Shown: piece after piece, positions 19,153 to 28,500 of the stretch | Numbering within the stretch: position 1 is the first letter of the stretch | Layout of the letters: each line of letters starts with the position of its first letter | Assembly (NCBI GenBank): GCA_003260075.1 | Contig: QLIY01000435.1 | Coordinates: forward strand, 42,747 to 106,746 | Direction of reading: 5' to 3' | Length of the DNA stretch: 64,000 bases | From: Phallusia mammillata | Lineage: Eukaryota; Chordata; Ascidiacea; Phlebobranchia; Ascidiidae | The notes under the pieces: model-generated | Databases searched by the model: none | The model's input: only the letters and a program-made list of their open reading frames with translations | What the model was told of the DNA's origin: nothing | Program-made: the position numbers and the translations under genes

Positions 19153-21263
19153 CTTAAATAACAAATATATACTTTTTCCCACTATTAAATCATACAGTGA
19201 ACTAGTGACGGTTTGCATACTTCGGCAATCTGGTACAGGGCCGAAAATTGTTCCATCCGAATTGCAGAAGCGAAGTCCGATACTTCCTGGAGCAAGCTCG
19301 TAACCTTCCATACATTCATATCTGATGAGTTGAGTAGCTTGCCATGCTGTCTGCTTTTCTGGTACCGTCCTTGCGTTTGCTGGCACTTCAGGGTTACTGC
19401 ATGTTTTGGTTTCTGTCGAAATTGTTGGAGTATAAACGGAAAGTCTAGAATGTGTTAAAATTGGTTTAACTTTCTTACCTTCGCATGATGGAATATCACC
19501 AAATATAGTTCCGTCTGGTTGGCAGAATCGAGTCGGGATACTAACCATTCGATAGCCATGCAAGCAATCATATGTGATAAGCTCATTTGCTGCCCAACTG
19601 GTTTTCTCAGGTGGAATGGTCATGCCGTTTTTTGGAACTTCTGGGTTATCGCAAGTTACTGGTGTGACTGTAATTGGTGGCGCAGTGACTCCTGTAAAAC
19701 GTTCAGGAATAGGTTATTGCAGAGTATTTTTTCTGTACTGTGTCTACTATGGCAAGATTTAAATATACCGATGCAAGTGTGTGTATCAGCGGAAAACGTT
19801 CCGTTTGACTGGCAGCGGATTGAGGCCGGTTGGCGACGGTTCGAATCCGTGAGGACATCCAAACTGCATGGTGTCATCTTGTTACCACACCCCAGATTTG
19901 GGGTTAGTAATAAACACCAACGGTGGTAGTTGGGGCGCCGAACAAACCACTTACACTGGCACAAAATTAAGTTCAGGTTTAATTGTAGACGGTAAACAGG
20001 TTTGTTGCGAAAATCGTTTTTAAAGTGCCTGAACACGGAGCATACTCGACTCGTACAGGGGATGTTTCGTGCTGCAAATGCTCTACTTCAACACTGGTCT
20101 GCTTTAGTGCAATTGGTTGTCAAAATTATTTTAATTGGAAGTCTTCTTATTTCTGAAGTTTCGAGACTACGATTACCTTCACATTTTGGGACATTTCCTG
20201 CGATAGTTCCATCCGGTTTGCACATCCGAGTAGAGCGACCAACCATGCGGTATCCAACCATGCATTCATAAGTGATAAGCTCTGTGGGTTGCCAGATTGT
20301 CTTTCCAATTGGGACAGTTATTGCGTTTTGCGGAACGATGGGATTTTGACATGTTGTTTTTGTTTCGGAAACAGCCTGATCGGTCTCTGTTTTGGAATAA
20401 AAAAATTAAACTAAGCAACTTTGGGTCAATTCGTTTTATGTTGCTGTTAATCTTCTTTTGAATTCATTCAAAAAAGCTAGTGTGTATTTTACGAGTGTAT
20501 TTTTTTGTCCACCTATGAATTGGTGGACTCTAATTCATTTTGTTAAGAATTAGAAAGAAACGGTTTGCTCAATGCACATCGCCTATTGGAGACCAGTCTG
20601 TAGTAAGGCGCTTAAAGTTCTCACCTTCGCATGTTGGAATTTCACCAAATATAGTTCCGTCTGGTTGGCAGAAACGAGTCGGAAGACCAATTATTTGATA
20701 GTCAGGCAAGCATTCGTAAGTGATAAGCTCATTTGCTGCCCAACTGGTTTTGTCAGCTGGAATAGTCTTGCCGTTTTTCGGAACTTCTGGGTTGTCACAA
20801 GTCACTGGGGTAACTGTTGTCGATGGTGGCATAGTGACGTAAAAAATCTGTAAAACAGCTGCAAAAAAGTCAGCTTGGTTAGGTCATTCTTGTTAAGTCT
20901 TTGTCGGTTTGCAAAAAAACAGACTCGCTAGTTAAACTGGTGACAATTACAAGTTGATTAACGTTAAAGTGATTTCATAGATGTGAGCTTGGTGCGGATA
21001 TATCACATGTGATCACTATATACAACAAAACTGCGGGCACTTTGGTGATGTTACATGTTGTTTCTCCTCCTAATCTTGAGACATTTTTTGACACTTTTTC
21101 TAAACGCGGAACGATTTTTGACCTAATTTCACACAAAAAACGTAACTAACATACCTTGTTTATCACCAACATAGCCGGTAAACGTCAATGCAAAAATTCC
21201 CAATGTCAAGATTATAATACCCACAATACAACTGTAAACTTTGGTCTGTTTTCCGAAGTGCAT
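18929..21263 (-). CDS. G4: CCP protein with N-terminal membrane or signal segment
   Basis: Six coding exons: 21263-21155, 20858-20625, 20386-20177, 19691-19479, 19412-19221 and 19152-18929, totalling 1,182 bases (393 aa plus stop). Residues 5-12 are basic or polar, and about 12-32 are a hydrophobic stretch that may be a type II anchor or a signal peptide. Five CCP modules of the NPEVP subtype follow, joined by Ser/Thr/Pro linkers. The last exon ends RCVS then TAA; the same bases form a GTAAGT donor, so a further exon cannot be excluded. The last three modules and the 3' flank match the tail of G2, from which this gene seems to have been copied. Confidence 0.75.
19221..19412 (-). CDS. G4 exon 5: CCP4
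   Basis: ETKTCSNPEVPANAR, KQTAW, YECMEGYELAPG, RFCNSDGTIFGPVPDC. GTATG donor. Near-identical to 25674-25880 in G2. Confidence 0.85.
19479..19691 (-). CDS. G4 exon 4: CCP3
   Basis: Linker VTAPPITVTP, then TCDNPEVPKNGM, IPPEKTSW, YDCLHGYRMV, RFCQPDGTIFGDIPSC. GTAAG donor. Close relative of 26069-26284 in G2. Confidence 0.85.
19769..19950 (-). pseudogene. Dead CCP exon in G4 intron 3
   Basis: Clear copy of G2 exon 27424-27618 (shared VCxAPQLPPL, QFGCP and GFEPS stretches and the same flank). It carries an in-frame TAA at 19882-19884 just after the conserved Trp, and a two-base deletion near 19826 that shifts the frame. Its donor is degraded to GTATAT. The intact exon in G2 marks this as the decayed copy. 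Confidence 0.85.
20177..20386 (-). CDS. G4 exon 3: CCP2
   Basis: Linker ETDQAVSETKT, then TCQNPIVPQNAI, KTIW, YECMVGYRMVG, RMCKPDGTIAGNVPKC. GTAAT donor. Confidence 0.83.
20625..20858 (-). CDS. G4 exon 2: CCP1 with linker
   Basis: Linker rich in Thr/Pro (PPSTTVTP), then TCDNPEVPKNGK, KTSW, YECLPDYQIIG, RFCQPDGTIFGEIPTC. Phase requires the upstream CAG acceptor rather than the nearer TTTACAG. Confidence 0.8.
21155..21263 (-). CDS. G4 exon 1: signal anchor or signal peptide
   Basis: ATG at 21261-21263. MHFGKQTKVY is followed by the hydrophobic CIVGIIILTLGIFALTF, then TGYVGDKQ. GTATG donor, phase 1. A paralogous but disrupted copy lies at 23914. Confidence 0.75.
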
Positions 21264-21305
21264 TTTTCTTACTGTACATTTAACCAACGAACGTTTCGAC
21301 CGAGA

Positions 21306-21315
21306 CTTTATAAAA
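21306..21315 (-). promoter_or_regulatory. Probable TATA box of G4
   Basis: TTTTATAAAG on the minus strand, about 45 bases before the ATG. The block TCGGTCGAAACG just after it is repeated as TCGGTCGAGACG after the TATAAAATA of the disrupted copy near 23930, so the core promoter was duplicated with the gene. Confidence 0.55.
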
Positions 21316-22859
21316 TAAAAATGTATGCAAATATTTGCGGATTTATTAAGTTGCCTCTTGGCAGTTCCTCGAACTCCTAAAAGTTTTGTGGTACTCGTAT
21401 TTACATGCAACGATACGTCAAGGATTCATTGATAAAGTATGTTCGTTCTTGAATAATACTACCGCATGTGCCTTGTTCCCGTACAACTTGTTTCACGTTT
21501 TACCGCATATGTACGTCAGAAAGTCATGTACTACAAGGGCTGTATGCAGCAGCGGTTAAAAGCTTACGCGGTCTCGAGCATGTATGCTAAAATTCATGTT
21601 CATACATTTATTAGAATATTATTAAAGTTTTTTGTTTGTACAACATGCACATCGAAAGTTGCACACACAGTGTAAAAACGTGCGTTTTCTCGTATGAAAA
21701 ATATGTGATTTGTTTTTTGTTGTTGGTTAACTATTTACAAAACATAACAATTTCGACAGAGTTTGTGGAAAAATCTGTGATTATATTATATACGCCACAT
21801 GATTAAATATGACATGACATACATGCAATGTTATGACTAAATGTACACACAATTTCATTTGCGATGGCCAAAAAAATAGAAGACGTCAAATCTTTCTTAC
21901 AATGTAAGATAGCTCTTTGTACAAAAGGATGGGATCGTTAAAATTAAAATAAAATCGAGAACATGTGCGAACAACGTTATAACAATGCCTCTTTTACCAT
22001 TCCTTTTGGCAACCGGTCGTCGTCGTTTGATTTGTAATTCCGAAACAAAGCATTTTATTGTTAGATCTACATTTTACGCAGTCTTTATGATCAAAATTTT
22101 ATTTTGACAGCTAAAGCTGTAATAACAAAATGACAACATCGGCCACAAATGCTTATACGTGTTTATGGCGCTGGTGTGCCGTTTTAAACTGCATTTTAGC
22201 ACACTAAGTTGGTATTGTCATGACGTTATTGTTCAGCTATACTTAAAGCACACATTTGGGTATTTCAACTGCTAGAATTTCTTGGTTTTGGTCACCAAGA
22301 CACATGTTTCTTTCTAGGCCTAACAACTCATATCCTTAGTTGCATTTCAGAACGAATATTACTTCATAGTCAAACTTAGTTTGGTTCTTTGGTACTATAA
22401 ATCCATTTTCCGGTGTTGGGGGTGTACATTTTTTGCGTTGTGTTCACCGTCTTTGTTGTTTGAACATTGGTGACTATCTCTTGAACTGCAAACACAATTT
22501 TAATTTACCTCCTCATTCAAACATACAGAAAAGCATTGACGGTTTAAATACTTCTGCACTCTGGTACAATGCCAAACAATGTTCCATCTGATAGGCAGTA
22601 ACGAATCCCAATGACCTTTGGGGACCGCCTTAATTTGCGTTTGCAAGACACTTTGGTGATGTTGCATGTTGTTTCCCCGCCAAGTTTTGTGCTGTTTCCC
22701 GTAACTTTTTCTAAACATTGGCGCCTAACTTTGATTTTGACGCAATTGCTTTTAAACGCGAGAAACTTACCTTGACCATTACCTAGATCAGGGCTACTCA
22801 AACTTTCTAGCTCTGCGACACCATTTTCAAACAGAAATTTTTACGCGACCCCTTGATGG

Positions 22860-23581
22860 GTACAGCCCAGGGGTGCACAACCTTTTCGCCATGACGGCCG
22901 CATATTTATTTTCTCAACGGCCGCCAATTGCCTGCTTGCTTGTGTTTCAAAATTACTGATCTGAAGAAATACTTATATATTATATATATATATACCATCT
23001 AATAGCGCCTAACAAGCCTAAATTAATTTCCAACTTGATACACAGATTGTCAGTGTTAGCTTTTATGACGTCATAATCTATATTGTAACGCCTGTGGTTT
23101 CAGCTTTTTCGCATTGTTTGCACACAATAGGCATTAAAAGTGTGGCGCATATGGCTTCTAGGCTGGTAATATTTCTTTAAGCTCCACAAAATGTGCTTAG
23201 AGCAGTTTGAAAATCAAAATATTTGGCAAAAGAGTTTTTATTTACGTCACGGTCGCCAGTACATACANCCTCGTTAAGCCTGCAGCCATTTAGCCATGTT
23301 ATGCGGCGACGACGTGGCCTCAAAATTGCAGTCTGTTTCGTTGTCGAACAGGACAGTTAAAAGCCGAATCACAGACCTTTACTGAATATAAATATCAAGT
23401 GGTCTCTTGAATGAAAAAAAGAGCCGTGCATTGAAGATTTATGAAAGAAAAATTTCAATTTAATGAAACACGCTACAATAAATCAATCATTGNAAGAGTT
23501 TTTATTTACGTCACGGTCGCCAGTACATACATTTTAATAAACTCGTCTCTGTCGCCGCACTTGTGCACCCTTGGTATAGCC
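22860..23581. mobile_element. Second hAT element nested in the first
   Basis: 22868-23573 starts CAGGGGTGCACAACC and ends with CTTGTGCACCCTTG. Flanks are GTACAGCC (22860-22867) and GTATAGCC (23574-23581), a 7/8 target duplication. A (TA)n tract at about 22977-22994 lies inside. Two N joins occur within it. Confidence 0.72.
23230..23531. repeat. N-join repeat, 38 bp twice
   Basis: 23230-23267 and 23494-23531 are the same 38 bases. Single N's at 23268 and 23493 bracket the 224 bases between them, as if a contig had been placed between two copies of one overlap. Confidence 0.75.
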
Positions 23582-23587
23582 TATACA

Positions 23588-23636
23588 CGAGAATGATGTT
23601 TAAACAACAAATTTACGCATGTAAACCATTTAATGT

Positions 23637-23698
<62 letters not shown>

Positions 23699-23748
23699 AG
23701 AATGATGTTTAAACAATAAATTTACGCATGTAAACCATTTAATGTGGC
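23588..23748. repeat. Join artefact: direct repeat around about sixty C
   Basis: About 50 bases ending GTAAACCATTTAATGTGG occur on both sides of a C run at 23639-23698. This is the same layout as the C10 joins, with a longer filler. Confidence 0.8.
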
Positions 23749-23976
23749 AATGAAAAATAACGCACGATGTTTCAAAGTTTGAGAAGCCCTGACCTAGATG
23801 ACCGCTGAATTTCAATGGTAAAATTATTAGCGGTATCAACATTATGATACCGCTAATGCAACTGATAGCCCAAATCTGCGCATCTTGTTTCTTTAGAATT
23901 AGATAATTTGACATACGGTCGTCTCGACCGATATTTTATACAACAGAATGTATGCAAAATTTGTTTTATCATAGTA

Positions 23977-24105
23977 CGCCAGGTCTATTAAAGGCGTTGT
24001 ACCAAATCAGCTGGTCTCCCAAGCATTCTCATGCGGCAAGGCACGGAAATCTAGCCTGCGGTAGGATTGGGCTGATCCCAGTATGATTATGTTTCATCTT
24101 ACAAA
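23977..24105 (+). repeat. Dispersed repeat (TACGCCAGG ... TGATCCCAGTATGA family)
   Basis: Shares its start (TACGCCAGG, GAAGGCG or AAAGGCG) and its end (CTAGCCTGC, GGGCTGATCCCAGTAT) with 62165-62500 and, in reverse, with about 43685-43830. Confidence 0.55.
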
Positions 24106-25281
24106 ATTTGCTTCGTCATATGTGCATAAAACCGAGGTTTGTTACTACATTCAAACGTTTATTGATGAAGTGTGTTTGTTGTTAGATAAAATATAGAATT
24201 TGTAACCGTACCGTTCGGTGGCGCTTACCCGTGTTGGCAAGTTGCTGTGAAGTGGTAATTTGGATCTTTACCTACCACCACATTTAGCTTTTTCAGTACA
24301 AAACCTACTCAAATATGCAAAGTAGAGTTGTACACTCTGAAGTTACATTTATCGACGTAAAGTTATCACACAAATGTAGCATTCATTGCTCTACCGTTCC
24401 GGTGGGCGAAACGTCATCAAAAATACAAGTTCTTGAAAAAACAACTAATATTTTGTTTAGCATTACACCAGTTGAACGACAAATTTGTTAAATCAATTCA
24501 ATTTTGTTGTTTACAATGTATGTCTTTGTTTTGGATAAAAACGACAATTGGTTTTTGCGTTTGATTCAAGTTGCTTTAAATTAACTTACCACTAAATACC
24601 AAAACATTTTAGGGGCAAAAGTAAACCGTCGCTGGTCACGATTTCTGTTTACGTTGTGCACTGTTTCGATCTTCTAACACAAAAACAGAACTTTTGTTAC
24701 CTACTGGCGTATATAAGTCGGCAGTAGTATCTCCTTGAGACATATACACGATACAAACAACGTGCTGTTGGTTTAATATTTGCAAAACATAACGATTTCG
24801 ATAGAAATTTCGACACACCGGATAAAGGGGAACACTTGACGTGATAAAAACCTTGCCGAAAAATTCACGTAATATTTGTATGCCATAATTAGTTTTATGC
24901 CTTGGCAATTGGAGAAGTAAGGCAATGCTTTAAAATGAATTATTTCGGCAAAGCAAGATCAAGTGAGCATGAGGTATTTTAAATTGTTTAACATACGACC
25001 TGTATGTTTAACACAGCCCAAGCCGGTCATACAACACGATTGAATATAAAGTGGCAAATATACAATGTTGTTATCAAATATACACACATTTTTATTTAGA
25101 AATTTATAAATGCATGACTAAAATATACAAGATGCCGAATTTGTCTTACGATGCAAGATACTCGGTCGATGGGAACGTTTAAAATACAGAAATAAAATCG
25201 AGAATGTGCTCATACAACGTTTTACTATTTTTTTCGTCAATCGGCCATCTTCATTTAGTTTCCAATTCTGAAATAAAGTAT

Positions 25282-25287
25282 TTTATT
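25282..25287 (-). terminator. Poly(A) signal of G2
   Basis: AATAAA on the minus strand, about 90 bases beyond the G2 stop. Confidence 0.5.
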
Positions 25288-25375
25288 GTAAGATCAAAAT
25301 TTATAGAAGTTATAATTTTGTTAAACAGCATTTTTGCCAAACTTTTTAGTTATAATTATCTCCAATGTTGTTCAC

Positions 25376-25599
25376 TTACGAAACGCATCTGGCCAATTCA
25401 ATTGCAAGGGTTTGGTCCTTAAGACACATGTTCCTTTCCATGCCCTGCAGTTCATATCCTTCGTTGCATTTGAGGAAGAATACTACTTCGACATCGAACA
25501 TAGTTTGGCCTTGTGGCTCGATGTATCCATTTACCGGTTGTGGGGGCGTACACATTAGTGGGTTCGTCGTCGATGGTTGTGCAGGAACGCTGGATTTCA
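25376..25599 (-). CDS. G2 exon 16: last CCP and stop
   Basis: Linker KSSVPAQPSTTNP, MCTPPQPVNGY, LKCNEGYELQG, NMCLKDQTLAIELARCVS, TAA at 25376-25378. Confidence 0.78.
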
Positions 25600-28500
25600 C
25601 TTAAAAGACAAATGTATATTTATTTATTTTTTACTAAATTAAATCATACAGTGAACTAGTAACGGTTAAAAACCTCTGCAATCTGGCACAGGGCCGAAAA
25701 TGGTTCCATCTGGTTGGCAGAAACGAAGTCCCACACTTCCTGGAGCAAGCTCGTAACCATCCATACATTCATATCTGATGAGTTCAGTAGCTTGCCATGT
25801 TGTCTGCGTTTGTGGTACCGTCCTTGCGTTTACTGGCACTTCAGGGTTACTACATGTTTTTGGTGTCTCTTCGGTCGTTTCTGGTACAAACGTAAATGGT
25901 ATGAAAAGTTGTTGTAAAATGTCTGTTTTTTATCAAGTTGATGTACGTTTGTACTTTTTCATCGACCTATACCTGTGTTGACTGATTAAGTTTTGTTATA
26001 TGCAGTAACCAGACTGCATTGATTACCACTGATTGCCTATGCAATTCTAATTGGTTTAACTTTCTTACCTTCGCATGATGGAACATCACCAAATATAGTT
26101 CCATCTGGTTGGCAGAATCGGGTTGGGAGACCAACCATTCGGTAGCCAGACATACACTCATAAGTGATAAGCTGGTTAACTGGCCAAGAGGTTTGATCTG
26201 GTGGAATGGTCATGCCGTTTAGTGGAACTTCAGGATTGTCACAAGTCACTGCTGTCATTGTCGTCATAGGTTGCGTAGTAATTGCTGTACAACATATATT
26301 TGCATTAGGCTGTTGTACTTAATTGGTTCTTCAATGAACGGATTAGAAAAAAAGTTTGTTACCCTCCTGCGTATAAATATACTGCCATCAATAAATAATA
26401 ACACAGATTTTTATCTGCTTGTTAAATAATGACAATCACCATTTATTTATAAGGTTTACTGCATCATAATAGTTTAGTTATACTGTAAAAATCGTTTCAA
26501 AGAATAAAGGCATCTTTTGTATTTATTAATTTGCATGTCATGTAATGATATGTCTTGACGATAAACTGAAAAAGTCACAAAAGGTGTTGTTTTATTTTGT
26601 TAATATAGTCCAATACACTACTACACAAGCATTATGACTTTGTGATTGGTTACGTCGTTGACAAAGTTGGACAATCCAAGCTTTTTTTCGAAGGTTTCGC
26701 AACTTACTTCCAGCTGGCTCAGCCGAGTAGTTGCGTTTTCGAATCGCCTCTTATGTACGTAAACATGTGCAAGCTTCACCAAGACCCACAAGCTTTAAGA
26801 TTTAGCCACAAAGTCCTCAGAACTTTGGGACGAAATTTGCAAGCAACTACCCCAAAGCTACTGGTAGATCAGCAGCAAAACTGAAGCGAAATCCCCAAAA
26901 GCCGGCATTCCAAAGCTAAAGCGGTTGGACCCAAACCATACCTTCACATGTGGGTTCTGCAGACGACAATTCGCCGTCAAACTGACAAACCATCCTAGAT
27001 ATGCCAACTAGGTCAAAACCACTTGAACAACCAAAATCAACAAGTTCCCCGGGACTGGCGCTCGATTTCCCACCGACCACGAAACCGTTTTGGGGGTTCG
27101 TGATTGAGCACATTACTGTTGTGCTGCCAGACACTACAGACAGCAAACAGTTGTGTATGATGTTGCCGTGTAGGGTTAGAGTATTTGTCATTAAAGTAAA
27201 TTAACGAATAAGGCGTTTTACTTGCGTGCTGGAAAAATTGTATCATGTAGGATGAATTATCCAAAAAGTAATGTTGCGAAAAAAATTGGAATTTTATTGT
27301 AAGATATTTTGTAATGTGTAGACTAGAATAGTGTCACCACAGTGGAGTGTTAGAAGCTTTTTTATACGGAAGGCTACTGCAGTATATCATTACTGTGTCT
27401 ATTATGGCAAGGTTTAAGCTTACCGATGCAAGTGGGTGGATCAGCGGAATATTCGGAATTCGACTGACAGAGGATTGATGCCGGTTGACGCGACGGTTCA
27501 AATCCAAGAGGACATCCAAACTGCACGATGTCTCCCTCTTCCCATTCCGTCGATTTGGAGTTCGTTATGAACAGCAACGGTGGTAGTTGGGGCGCTGGGC
27601 ATACCACGCGGATAGTATCTGTACAAAAGTTCAATTGTCGATTATTTTATCAGCTGTTTGTAACTTAAATATATGTAGAATTTACGATCTATAAATTTGT
27701 TAGAACTTAATAATGTGTCAACTTGCTGGATTTTTTTGTTTAAAAATAAGCCCATACCAAAGCGTTGAATCAAATCAACGTAACATCTACAAAGTGCGTA
27801 CTTTGGTATTTGTGTGATTATAGTTACTGCAGAACAACTCTTGTATGTATTGTCCCGAAAATCTTACCAATGCAAACAGGAACGTTTGCGTTGAAAGCGC
27901 CATTGTCTTGACAGAGGAGAGTTTCCACACCGACCAAGTTATAACCAGGTGCGCAGTTGAAAAGAACTCTCTCGCCAGGGGACCAAAAGTTTTTGTTTGC
28001 TTCTCCGGGTTGCAGTAAAATTTCGCCATTAATTGGCGCTTGTGGTCTGCCACATCCAGTTGGTCCGGTAACGATGGCTGTAATATCGCAAAATTTTTTT
28101 TTGTCATCTTTGAGAGGTACTGGACAACTTTGTCGATAGAATACGCTTCACCTAAAGTCATACTTTGTGCTGTGTGAAACTGATCAAAGTAAATTTATAG
28201 TATTGAGAGACTGAATTACACAGTGCTCGCGGTAAAAGATTTCCTTTTTTTATGATGATATTTACTACAAAGATTTTGTAGGTTATTACTTTTACTCATC
28301 GAAACTACAAGACAGCTGATTGTGTTTTACAAGATAGTTCAATTATCCAGAACTCACCATCGCATCTTTGGGTGACTGGGCTGAATTCTCCATTTGCCTG
28401 ACAGAAGAAGGTTGATGGTCCGACTAGCTGATATCCAGTAATGCAACGAATTTGGACTGCTTGGCCAACAAAATAAACGTTACCGCCAATGATAAAACTG

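Larger units (their letters stand above)
18283..19720. repeat. Segmental duplication, copy 1 (partner 24768-26300)
   Basis: Three CCP exons and the whole 3' flank of G4 match the same stretch of G2 in order and orientation, including unusual non-coding strings such as GGGGAACACTTGACGTG. A third, decayed copy occupies about 21728-22790. Confidence 0.8.
22781..23799. mobile_element. hAT element inserted in exon 1 of the pseudogene
   Basis: The element 22789-23791 begins CAGGGCTACTCAAACTTT and its far end in reverse begins CAGGGCTTCTCAAACTTT. It is flanked by the 8-base duplication ACCTAGAT (22781-22788, 23792-23799). The duplicated bases are part of the exon-1 copy, so the insertion is directly within coding sequence. 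Confidence 0.85.
22258..23914 (-). pseudogene. Disrupted third copy of G4-type gene
   Basis: Pieces in gene order on the minus strand: exon-1 copy from ATG 23914 (MSNYLILKKQ, then a hydrophobic stretch ISGIIMLIPLIIL) interrupted by a transposon and resuming at 22788 to a GTAAG donor; a CCP exon at about 22552-22672 with its middle third deleted but keeping IGIRYCLSDGTLFGIVPEC; and a copy of the terminal CCP exon at about 22258-22430 in which the Glu codon after LKCN is TAA (22336-22338). It cannot encode a CCP protein as it stands. Confidence 0.82.
24768..26300. repeat. Segmental duplication, copy 2 (3' end of G2)
   Basis: Partner of 18283-19720. The terminal CCP exons differ by only a few bases, implying recent duplication or continuing conversion. 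Confidence 0.8.

Noticed and set aside
23639..23698. Natural i-motif or G-quadruplex forming tract
   Set aside because: Direct-repeat flanks and the fixed ten-C runs elsewhere favour assembly filler.
23630..23914. Protein with a poly-Gly tail
   Set aside because: The Gly run is the C60 join filler. The upstream part is the exon-1 copy of the pseudogene.
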